Shown: piece by piece, positions 22,408-29,639 of the stretch | Position numbering within the stretch: position 1 is the stretch's first letter | Layout of the letters: every line of letters starts with the position of its first letter | Source: Evtepia sp. | GTDB taxonomy: Bacteria > Bacillota > Clostridia > Oscillospirales > Oscillospiraceae | Assembly (NCBI GenBank): GCA_020025735.1 | Contig: JAHHRP010000006.1 | Span: 1 to 31,691 of the forward strand | DNA: 31,691 bases | Reading direction: 5' to 3' | The notes under the pieces: generated by a model | What the model was told of the DNA's origin: nothing | The model's input: only the letters and a program-made list of their open reading frames with translations | Databases searched by the model: none | Made by a program: the position numbers and the translations under genes

Positions 22408-23601
22408 TCAAGCGTTCTGGAGGAATCGTTCCAGACGGTCCAGCCCCTCCTTAATGTTCTCCATGGAAACGGCAAAGGACCACCGCACATAGTGAGGCGC
22501 ACCAAAACCAGTGCAGGGCACCACTGCCACCAGCCCCTCCCGGAGAAAGACGTTGGCAAAATCATCCGCATCGTGAATCACTTCTCCATAAAGGGTCTTG
22601 CCAATGAGCTGCTCAATATTCATAAGCATATAGAACGTGGCCTCTGACCGCACAGGATGCACCCCAGGGATGGCAGACATCCGGCCATACAGATAGTTGC
22701 GCCGCTCTTCAAACGCCTGACGCATAGCCTCAATCTCCACCTGAGAGCCTCCAAACGCCTCCTCGGCGGCAGCCTGTGCAATGGAGCAGGTGCCAGAGAG
22801 ACTGTGGCTGAAATAATTGCTCATCACCTGGACGATCTCCCGGCTGGCCGCGGCAAACCCAATCCGCCAGCCTGTCATGGCGTAGGTCTTGGAAGCACCG
22901 TTGACCAGGATGGTCCGGTCTTTTACCGCCGGTGACAGACTGGGGAAGGAGACAAAGGTTTTGTTGTCAAAAACCAGCTTGCTGTACATCTCATCGGCAA
23001 TGACATACAGATCTGCTTCCACACAAACCTGTGCGATGGCCTCCAAATGCTCCCGACTGTAAATCATCCCTGTGGGATTGGACGGACTGTTCAGCAGCAG
23101 CGCCTTGGTCTTGGGGGTGATCGCCTGACGCAGCTGCTGGGGGGTCAGATTGAACCCCGATGCTTCCGTTGTCTCCACCACCACAGGCACTCCACCGGCC
23201 ATTTTAATCAGTTCATAGTAACTCACCCAGTAAGGTGCTGGCAGGATCACCTCGTCCCCTGGGTCCAGAAGCACCTTCAGCGCACCATAGAGGATCGGCT
23301 TGCCGCCGCCAGTGACTACAATTTCATCGGTGGTATAGTCCAAATCCCAGTCCTCTTTCATCCGTTTGGCCACTGCCTGACGCAAACTCAGGGTACCGGG
23401 GGTAGGGGTGTATTTGGTCTGGTCGTTCTCAATGGCCCGGATACCGGCCTGCTTGATATGCTCCGGGGTAGGGAAATCAGGTTCACCCACACTGAAGCCG
23501 ATCACGTCGATGCCTTCTGCACGCATCTTCTTAAACTGGGTGTCAATCGCCATGGTGGTGGAAGCCCGAACAGACCGGGCTTGTGTGGACAGTGCTTTCA
23601 T
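22408..23601 (-). CDS. aspC: Aspartate aminotransferase-like PLP enzyme (class I)
   Basis: A 397-residue fold-type I aminotransferase of the AspAT I-beta/gamma kind common in Firmicutes. Seen are FSVGEPDFPTPEHI, the YTPTPGTLSLRQAV start of the large domain, NSPSNPTGM, VIADEMYSKLV, the PLP Lys in GASKTYAMTGWRIGFA and the C-terminal substrate Arg in YVRWSFA. Probable reaction: aspartate + 2-oxoglutarate to oxaloacetate + glutamate; related side activities are possible. ATG at 23601 follows GGGAGG at 9 nt. The promoter at 23654-23682 carries a palindrome. Confidence 0.88.
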   Translation of the reverse strand: MKALSTQARSVRASTTMAIDTQFKKMRAEGIDVIGFSVGEPDFPTPEHIKQAGIRAIENDQTKYTPTPGTLSLRQAVAKRMKEDWDLDYTTDEIVVTGGGKPILYGALKVLLDPGDEVILPAPYWVSYYELIKMAGGVPVVVETTEASGFNLTPQQLRQAITPKTKALLLNSPSNPTGMIYSREHLEAIAQVCVEADLYVIADEMYSKLVFDNKTFVSFPSLSPAVKDRTILVNGASKTYAMTGWRIGFAAASREIVQVMSNYFSHSLSGTCSIAQAAAEEAFGGSQVEIEAMRQAFEERRNYLYGRMSAIPGVHPVRSEATFYMLMNIEQLIGKTLYGEVIHDADDFANVFLREGLVAVVPCTGFGAPHYVRWSFAVSMENIKEGLDRLERFLQNA

Positions 23602-23653
23602 ATCAGCAGGCCTCCCATGAAGTTTTTTCAAGATAATTCATTCTCGGTGACAC

Positions 23654-23682
23654 ATTATAGTGAGAATCCTGCAAATTTGCAA
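23654..23682 (-). promoter_or_regulatory. Sigma-A promoter of aspC with a 12-bp palindrome over the -35
   Basis: Minus strand: -35 TTGCAA (23677-23682), 17-nt spacer, -10 TATAAT (23654-23659). The perfect palindrome TGCAAATTTGCA (23670-23681) overlaps the -35 and upper spacer, a typical repressor position. Confidence 0.75.
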
Positions 23683-23782
23683 GAGGAAAACAAAAATTTT
23701 TCATTTTTTGAAGAATTTTTTTCTTCCCCTTTCCGTTTCCACTGCCATAACCCGGAAAAATCTGCATTGCTACCCCCGGCTG

Positions 23783-23825
23783 CAAAGCCCCCCTGCCAAA
23801 CAACAAAGATGGCAGGGGGGCTTTG
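23783..23825 (-). terminator. Strong hairpin terminator after the second coaX-like gene
   Basis: Perfect 16-bp arms 23783-23798 and 23810-23825 around an 11-nt loop. Six consecutive C/G pairs lie in the stem, and on the minus strand TTTG closes it. It starts 9 nt after the coaX-like stop. Confidence 0.85.
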
Positions 23826-23833
23826 AGGCAGGC

Positions 23834-24622
23834 TCAGTCGCTCTTTTTCCGGCGGCGATCCTGATTCTTCTGGTATAAATAATAGAGTCCATCCAGCAGA
23901 AGATTTTCGTCAATCAGAATCTCCCGCTTGCAATACTTTTGAATCAGCGCAGCGTGTCCGCCCGTCATGACCACCGTGGCCACCGGCTTCGCTGCTTCCT
24001 CCATGCGGGCAATCATGCTGTCGATCATCCCCGCGTTGCCATAGAGAACCCCTGATCGCATGGCATCAATGGTAGAGCGGCCAAAGATGGACGGCGGCTC
24101 CTCAAGAGAAATGTGGGGCAGTTCCGCTGCCCGGCCGGAGAGGGCTTCCACTGCAATCCGCACCCCAGGGATAATCACACAACCTTTATATGTACTCTCC
24201 CCCAGATAGGACAGCGTGGTTGCAGTGCCCATGTCGATGACGATGATGGGCTGCGGGTACTTCTGCAAAGCTGCCACCGAGGAGGCGACAATGTCTGCCC
24301 CCAACTGGTTATGCACTTCCGCAAGAATGTTCATCCCCGTCTTTACCCCTGGCCCCACGATCATCGGCCGCACACCACCAAGCTGCTCAATGGCATCTGC
24401 CATCGCCCCCGTCATAGGAGGCACCACACTAGATACCACCGCCCCTGTGATGCTGCAAATATCCGCCTGGTAGAGACGGAACATATCCAGCAGGTCAATG
24501 GCAATCTGGTCCCGTGTCTTGTTTTTATCGGTCTTGATCGACCCCCGAAACTGCAACTTCCCTTCTGGGGTATACAGTCCCATCGTCATGGTTGTGTTGC
24601 CAATGTCAACGGTCAGAATCAT
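23834..24622 (-). CDS. Second type III pantothenate kinase-like paralogue
   Basis: A 262-residue ASKHA-fold protein with the CoaX layout: DIGNTT (6-11), DMGTATT (130-136), a PGVRIAVEAL loop and VVMTGGHA near the end. It differs from the copy at 11759-12541 at the usual LGADR motif, which here reads LGADI (residues 107-111): the Asp is kept, the Arg is lost. The AEVHNQ before it also replaces the usual acidic stretch. It may be a working kinase, a regulatory paralogue or an enzyme with another acyl-amide substrate. ATG at 24622 follows GGGGGAG. It has its own promoter and sits between spoIVA and aspC. Confidence 0.8.
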   Translation of the reverse strand: MILTVDIGNTTMTMGLYTPEGKLQFRGSIKTDKNKTRDQIAIDLLDMFRLYQADICSITGAVVSSVVPPMTGAMADAIEQLGGVRPMIVGPGVKTGMNILAEVHNQLGADIVASSVAALQKYPQPIIVIDMGTATTLSYLGESTYKGCVIIPGVRIAVEALSGRAAELPHISLEEPPSIFGRSTIDAMRSGVLYGNAGMIDSMIARMEEAAKPVATVVMTGGHAALIQKYCKREILIDENLLLDGLYYLYQKNQDRRRKKSD

Positions 24623-24678
24623 GGTGCGCTCCCCCTGTTCCGCCCAGCATACCTGCCGGTCTCCTGCGTGTTTTCCTT

Positions 24679-24707
24679 ATTATAATGGTCACACTTCAAA
24701 AAATCAA
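24679..24707 (-). promoter_or_regulatory. Sigma-A promoter of the second coaX-like gene
   Basis: Minus strand: -35 TTGATT (24702-24707), 17-nt spacer, -10 TATAAT (24679-24684). It separates this gene from the upstream spoIVA. Confidence 0.78.
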
Positions 24708-24740
24708 TGGGGAATTCCGGCCCGTCTATGGCCAGCACCA

Positions 24741-26222
24741 TCAGAGAATAATGCAGATCAGACCACCGGAGCCTTCATTGATGATCTTCTCCAGGGTCTG
24801 CCGCATCTTCTCTCGAGCATCCTCTGGCATGTGCTTCAGTTTGGAGGCCAGATCTTCGTTAATCAGCTCATGGAACGACCGCCCAAAGATGTTTGACTGC
24901 CAGATCCGCTGCGGTTCCCCCTCAAACTCCCGCAGCAGGAAGCCCAACATATCCTCCGACTGCTTCTCGCTGCCCACAATGGGGGAGACCTCTGCCTGGA
25001 TGTCTGCCCGAATCATGTGGATGCTGGGCGCATTGGCCCGCAGACGCACCGCATAACGGCTGCCTTGCTTGATGATCTCTGGCTCGGCCAGTTCCAGTTC
25101 CTCCGCATCCGGGATGACAATGCCGTAGCCTGTGGCACGCACCTCTTCCATGGCAGCTGCCACCTTCTTATACTGGGATTGCACCTGGGCCAGCTCACGC
25201 AACAGACTCAGCAGTTCCCCATCGTTGTGAATGGGAAAGCCCGTCTGCTGAGACATCGTCTCGTAAAAGAGCCGCCGGGGCAAAGAGAGTTTCGCCTGAC
25301 AGCTGCCAGCCCCCAGGCGCATCGCCGTCACTTCCCCCGCAATCACATGTTCACACTGGGCCATCTGCTCCACTGCCGGGGCCACATCCCGAATTCGTTT
25401 GAGCTGGTCCATGGTGCCCCGGATGCTCTCAAACACCTCTTCCTTAATGGGATGGTCCGCAGCCAGCGCATCTACCCAGTCCGGCAGGAAAATTTGCAGC
25501 TCCTCCAGGGGAAACTCAAACAGCACTGACTGAAGGACCTCCGTTACCGTCCGCTGGTCCAGGTCCAGGCAGCTTACCGCCAGACAGGTCACATCATACT
25601 GCTTTGCCAGTTCCTCCCGCAGAGCCTGGGTCTCCTGGGCCTCAGGACGGGTAGAGTTGAGCAGAAGCAGGAAGGGTTTTCCCAGTTCTTTCAGCTCTGC
25701 CACAACCCTGGCTTCTGCCTCCAAATAAGACTCGCGAGGCAGATCGGTCACGGTGCCGTCGGTCGTCACCACCAGCCCAATGGTGGCGTGCTCTGCGATC
25801 ACTTTCCGGGTGCCGATCTCCGCTGCCTCAGCCATGGGGATCTCCTGGGGGAACCAGGGGGTGCGGACCATTCGGGGCAGATCATCCTCCAGTTGGCCCA
25901 CCGCACCGGGGACCAGATAACCTACGCAATCCACAAGGCGCACCGCACAGGACCCGCCTCCCTCCAAATCAATCTGGGCTGCCTCCTCAGGAACAAATTT
26001 TGGCTCGGCGGTCATCACCGTTCGTCCAGACCCACTTTGGGGCAGCTCGTCCCGGGCTCGATCCCGTCGATAGCTGTCCTGGATGTTGGGCAGGACCATC
26101 GTCTCCATGAACCGCTGGATAAAAGTGGACTTCCCCGTCCGGGCCGGGCCCACCACGCCGATGTAGATATCCCCCGCTGTGCGCTGGGCAATATCTTGGT
26201 AAATACTTGTCAGGGTATTCAT
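24741..26222 (-). CDS. spoIVA: Stage IV sporulation protein A (spore coat basement ATPase)
   Basis: Cytoskeletal ATPase that polymerises around the forespore and anchors the coat, made in the mother cell. It has 493 residues, against 492 in B. subtilis. N-terminal P-loop GPARTGKSTF is at 25-34. Also seen are the conserved YRRDRARDELPQSG, TMTAEPKFVP-type segment and VRLVDCVGY. The conserved C-terminus ends GSGGLICIIL, the part needed for membrane-proximal anchoring by SpoVM in B. subtilis. ATG at 26222 follows GGAGGAG. A sigma-E-like promoter lies at 26267-26295, in agreement with the known sigma-E control of this gene. Confidence 0.97.
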   Translation of the reverse strand: MNTLTSIYQDIAQRTAGDIYIGVVGPARTGKSTFIQRFMETMVLPNIQDSYRRDRARDELPQSGSGRTVMTAEPKFVPEEAAQIDLEGGGSCAVRLVDCVGYLVPGAVGQLEDDLPRMVRTPWFPQEIPMAEAAEIGTRKVIAEHATIGLVVTTDGTVTDLPRESYLEAEARVVAELKELGKPFLLLLNSTRPEAQETQALREELAKQYDVTCLAVSCLDLDQRTVTEVLQSVLFEFPLEELQIFLPDWVDALAADHPIKEEVFESIRGTMDQLKRIRDVAPAVEQMAQCEHVIAGEVTAMRLGAGSCQAKLSLPRRLFYETMSQQTGFPIHNDGELLSLLRELAQVQSQYKKVAAAMEEVRATGYGIVIPDAEELELAEPEIIKQGSRYAVRLRANAPSIHMIRADIQAEVSPIVGSEKQSEDMLGFLLREFEGEPQRIWQSNIFGRSFHELINEDLASKLKHMPEDAREKMRQTLEKIINEGSGGLICIIL

Positions 26223-26266
26223 AGTCTGTCTCCTCCGTTTGGGTGGTTTCAGGTTGGCTCCTTCTA

Positions 26267-26295
26267 TGTGTATGTCTTACCAGGTGCAGATATAC
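26267..26295 (-). promoter_or_regulatory. Sigma-E-like promoter of spoIVA
   Basis: Minus strand: -35 GTATATC (26289-26295), 14-nt spacer, -10 CATACACA (26267-26274). It fits KMATATT-14-CATACANT at 5 of 7 and 7 of 8 positions (N counted as matching) and gives a ~38-nt leader. Known sigma-E dependence of spoIVA in B. subtilis makes this an internal control for the cassette promoter at 12666-12694. Confidence 0.68.
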
Positions 26296-26345
26296 CATGA
26301 CAAGAGGTTTCACTTTACCCACATTCTATTTTATGAAATTTTTAT

Positions 26346-26375
26346 TTGAATGTTCCATGCGTTCTATGGTATCCT
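26346..26375 (+). promoter_or_regulatory. Possible promoter of the LUD gene
   Basis: -35 TTGAAT (26346-26351), 18-nt spacer, -10 TATCCT (26370-26375), the -10 preceded by TGG. Leader ~35 nt. Confidence 0.5.
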
Positions 26376-26415
26376 AGTTCTGCACAACCACAAAACAGAG
26401 AGGAGACAGACCAGC

Positions 26416-27015
26416 ATGGATCTGAGCAAACTGCAAAAGAACCTGGAACGTGCCGGGTTCCACGTCCTTCGCTGTCCTACCCGACAGCAGGCCAGAGACA
26501 ATCTGACCAAACGCTTTTTTGGAAAAACCATTGGCATTGGCGGCAGCGTCACTGTCCAGGAACTGGGCCTATACGAAGCCTTGTCCCAGCACAACACCGT
26601 CTATTGGCACTGGATCACCCCTGGAGAGGAAACCATGGCGCAGGCTGCCCAAGCACAAATCTATCTCACCAGTGCCAACGGGCTGGCCGAAAGCGGCGAA
26701 CTCATCAACATCGACGGCACTGGCAACCGTATCTCCGCTGCCACTGGTGCCCATGAGGTGGTATGTTACCTGATTGGTGTCAATAAAATTGCGCCTACTT
26801 TTGAACAGGCACTCTGGCGCGCCCGGAACATCGCCGCGCCTCTCAACGCCCGCCGGTTGGCGCGCAAAACCCCTTGCGCCCAAGGAGAAGAATACAGGTG
26901 TTATGACTGCAACAGCCCCCAGCGGATCTGCAATGGACTTTCTGTTCTCTGGCGGCCTTTGCGGGGAGCTGAGGAAACCCTTGTCATATTGATCGAAGAA
27001 GAACTCGGTTTTTAA
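26416..27015 (+). CDS. LUD domain protein (lactate utilisation LutC/YkgG-like)
   Basis: A 199-residue single LUD domain. Evidence is the glycine-rich GKTIGIGGSVTVQELGL (about 36-52), the AQIYLTSANGLAESGELINIDGTGNRISA core and GVNKIAP. A C-terminal Cys-containing segment (EEYRCYDCNSPQRICNG) is present, seen in many stand-alone clostridial LUD proteins. LutB or LutA partners are absent nearby, so a lactate role is not supported and the function is unknown. ATG at 26416 has AGGAG at 10 nt. It is divergent from spoIVA. Confidence 0.85.
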   Translation: MDLSKLQKNLERAGFHVLRCPTRQQARDNLTKRFFGKTIGIGGSVTVQELGLYEALSQHNTVYWHWITPGEETMAQAAQAQIYLTSANGLAESGELINIDGTGNRISAATGAHEVVCYLIGVNKIAPTFEQALWRARNIAAPLNARRLARKTPCAQGEEYRCYDCNSPQRICNGLSVLWRPLRGAEETLVILIEEELGF

Positions 27016-27193
27016 TGCTGATGTTCCCCTCCTCAATTCTCTCTTTTTTCGACAAGTAGTTTTGCTTGTCACTGTATTATTTTTCAAGTTTTTTATGTTT
27101 TTTCCAACTTTTCTCTCCAGTGATCTTAACACAGCACACACCAACTTACACAGGCATCCCCTGTGGTTAGGACTTCCCTGCCGCTTTATTTTA

Positions 27194-27202
27194 TGGTATA
27201 CT
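27194..27202 (+). promoter_or_regulatory. Possible extended -10 promoter of the hydrolase-dehydratase operon
   Basis: TGG immediately before TATACT (27197-27202), ~35 nt before the TTG start of the next gene. No good -35. The rest of the 27016-27236 gap is AT-rich and shows no other feature. Confidence 0.5.
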
Positions 27203-27236
27203 AATAAATTACAAAACGCTAAGGTGGTGCTGACTG

Positions 27237-28352
27237 TTGCATTACAAAAATTGTATGGACTACCTCCAGGTGCGCGGTGTACTCCCCTTCCGAATCTCCC
27301 CCTTTTGTCCCGTGGACAATTTGATCCTGTCCACCTGCGTCTATCTTCCCTTCGAGCAGGTCCTGCCCAGCTTAGAAGAGGATTCCTGGCTCCCTCTCCC
27401 GCAAGCTGCCGCCGCTTTGATGGCACAGCCTGACTGGGATGCCGGAGGCTTGATCTTGGCAAAAGACACCCCCAAACTCCTCCTCCAGGCAGCCCAGAGC
27501 ACCCGCTTCCAGGATGTTCAACTGGGCTGCTGCGAAAGCGTCCTGGATGATGGGACCCAGTTTGCTGCCCTTACCTACCGTCTGCCTGACGGCACCCTCT
27601 TTTCGGCCTTCCGCGGAACCGATGACACCTTAGTTGGCTGGAAGGAATGTTTCGCTATGAGCTATGCCTTCCCCGTCCCCGCGCAAGCGAAGGCCCAGGA
27701 ATACCTCATCCAAGTGGCACAGCGTCATCCTGGAAAACTCCGGGTGGGCGGACACTCCAAGGGAGGAAATTTGGCTGTATGGGCAGCCGTCCATACCCCC
27801 TCCCCCATCCAGCGTCGGATTTTACAGGTGTACAGCAACGATGGTCCCGGCTTTGGGCGAGATCTGATCTCCACCCAAACCTATCAAACCCTGGCTGACC
27901 GAATTGTAACCTATATTCCTCAAACCTCTTTGGTTGGAACCCTCCTTCATCAGGACCCCAGAGCCATTGTCATCCGCAGCCACGGCATTGGAATCATCGG
28001 CCAGCACGATCCCTTCTCCTGGGAAGTCCAAGGCACCACCTTCCTTCCCCTGCCCCATCGCTCCCGACGGGGTGAATTGGAGGCTGCTGGCTTCCAGGCT
28101 TGGGTAGACGGTATGGACGCCCAAGAACGAGAGGAATTCACCAACATCCTCTTTACCCTCCTCACTGCCTCCCAGGCAGAAACCTTATCTGATCTGAGTC
28201 AGAGCTGGGCGGACAGCGCCCTGGCAGCCGCCAAAACCTATGCAGATCTGCCCCAAAAGACTCGGCGCGATATGCTGGACTACCTCTGGAGATTCTGCCT
28301 CAGCATGGGGACCGCTGCCGCCCACTTTGAGGCTCCTTCTGAGGACGCCTGA
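27237..28352 (+). CDS. DUF2974 (Mbeg1-like) alpha/beta hydrolase
   Basis: A 371-residue alpha/beta hydrolase fold. The family start MDYLQVRGVLPF-SPF-VDNLILS is clear, as are SAFRGTDDTLVGWKECF and the nucleophile elbow GGHSKGGNLA (Ser 174). A likely acid and His follow in YSNDGPGFG and SHGIGIIGQHDPF. Substrate unknown; lipase- or esterase-like activity is inferred from the fold. TTG at 27237 has AAGGTGG at 9 nt and is preferred; ATG at 27255 is the alternative but lacks a ribosome site. The dehydratase-like gene follows after 24 nt, suggesting an operon. Confidence 0.82.
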   Translation: MHYKNCMDYLQVRGVLPFRISPFCPVDNLILSTCVYLPFEQVLPSLEEDSWLPLPQAAAALMAQPDWDAGGLILAKDTPKLLLQAAQSTRFQDVQLGCCESVLDDGTQFAALTYRLPDGTLFSAFRGTDDTLVGWKECFAMSYAFPVPAQAKAQEYLIQVAQRHPGKLRVGGHSKGGNLAVWAAVHTPSPIQRRILQVYSNDGPGFGRDLISTQTYQTLADRIVTYIPQTSLVGTLLHQDPRAIVIRSHGIGIIGQHDPFSWEVQGTTFLPLPHRSRRGELEAAGFQAWVDGMDAQEREEFTNILFTLLTASQAETLSDLSQSWADSALAAAKTYADLPQKTRRDMLDYLWRFCLSMGTAAAHFEAPSEDA

Positions 28353-28376
28353 TCCTTCTGATGCAAGGAGAACCCT

Positions 28377-29639
28377 ATGGATATCATCGAACAGTTTGGT
28401 GCCAAGATCGGCACCCTATCAGACACAAACCCCCACCGCGCCCGACAGCTGCTCACTGCGGGCTTCCGCGCCAACGGCCTGAAAAACAAGGTGGCCCCTT
28501 CTGCCTCCACGAAATCCGATCGGATGCTCTTTCAGCTGGTCAACCGCGCCATGATTACCTGCCTGTCTAAGCCACAGCAAAACGTCATGGTCAGCCTCTT
28601 TACCCCCTGTGAGATGCTCCATCTCCAGGGCTTACACCCCTACTCCTGTGAAGGCTTCTCCAGCTATCTCTCCGGCTCTATGGCTGAGCAGCCCTTTCTC
28701 CGGCAGGCGGAAGATACCGGCATCCCAAACAGCCTTTGTTCCTATCACAAAGTCTTTATCGGCGCAGCCCAGAAAAACCTCATGCCCAAACCCCGCTTTA
28801 TCCTCTCTACGTCTCTGGCCTGTGATGCCAACACCCTCACCTTCCGCCACTTGGCGGCATTCTATGAGGTCCCCCACTTCAACCTGGACATCCCCTTTGA
28901 ATCCTCTCCCCAGGCAGTGGAATACGTAGCCGGACAGCTGCGGCAAATGGCAGCCTTCCTCACCCGCCAGACGGGCATCCCCGTGGACGATGGCCAACTG
29001 GTGCGGGTGGTAGCGCGGAGTCAGCGGACCATGGCCCTCTTCGACCGGGCCCTCCATCGACGGGCTGGAAAACTCATTCGCAGTGATCTGACCAGTGAGC
29101 TTTTCCGCACCGCAGCCTTCCATTTCCTCCTGGGCACCCCGGAAACCGAGGCCTATGCCCGTCAGCTGGCTCGAGAAACCGAGACTGCTCCCCCTGCCCA
29201 GGGCAAGCAGCTTCTCTGGATTCACACCACACCCTATTGGGTGGACCCCCTCCGGCAACTTTTTGCCCAAAGTACCCGCGTCCAGATCGCCGCCTGTGAC
29301 ATGAGTTACGAAGGCATGGTGGAGGCTGACCCCACCAAGCCCTATGAGGCTATGGCCCGACGGCTGGTCTACTCCCCCTTTAACGGACCTGCGGAACGTC
29401 GAATCCAGCGTGCGCTGGAAGTGGCCAAGACCGTGCAGGCCGACGGTGCTGTGTGGTTTTGTCACTGGGGCTGCAAGCACACCCTGGGCGGTGCCCGGCT
29501 GGGCAAGAAAGCCTTTGAAGAAGCTGGTCTGCCTACCCTGCTCCTGGACGGCGACAGCTGTGACCGCGGCTTTGGTGGTCAGGGACAGGCCGCCACCCGA
29601 GTTGAAGCCTTTTTGGAAGTATTGGAGGGCATGGCATGA
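28377..29639 (+). CDS. 2-hydroxyacyl-CoA dehydratase/benzoyl-CoA reductase-like subunit (HgdB-type, unassigned substrate)
   Basis: A 420-residue protein of the HgdA/HgdB/BcrB/BcrC family, where paired subunits hold [4Fe-4S] clusters that take ATP-energised electrons from an activase. Cys candidates are at 78 (FTPCEM), 91 (YSCEGF), 121 (LCSYHK), 149 (ACDANT), 307 (ACDMSYEG), 362 and 366 (CHWGC) and 395 (DGDSCDRG). The C-terminal CHWGCKH...LLLDGDSCD pattern is the usual family end. No CoA-transferase or acyl-CoA gene is adjacent, so substrate is open; a double-cubane-cluster type reductase is an alternative. ATG at 28377 has AAGGAG at ~8 nt. Its stop overlaps the next start (ATGA). Confidence 0.82.
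   Translation: MDIIEQFGAKIGTLSDTNPHRARQLLTAGFRANGLKNKVAPSASTKSDRMLFQLVNRAMITCLSKPQQNVMVSLFTPCEMLHLQGLHPYSCEGFSSYLSGSMAEQPFLRQAEDTGIPNSLCSYHKVFIGAAQKNLMPKPRFILSTSLACDANTLTFRHLAAFYEVPHFNLDIPFESSPQAVEYVAGQLRQMAAFLTRQTGIPVDDGQLVRVVARSQRTMALFDRALHRRAGKLIRSDLTSELFRTAAFHFLLGTPETEAYARQLARETETAPPAQGKQLLWIHTTPYWVDPLRQLFAQSTRVQIAACDMSYEGMVEADPTKPYEAMARRLVYSPFNGPAERRIQRALEVAKTVQADGAVWFCHWGCKHTLGGARLGKKAFEEAGLPTLLLDGDSCDRGFGGQGQAATRVEAFLEVLEGMA

Noticed and set aside
27029..27090. Terminator after the LUD gene (GACAAG...CTTGTC)
   Set aside because: The stem is only 6 bp with no immediate T run; too weak to call.
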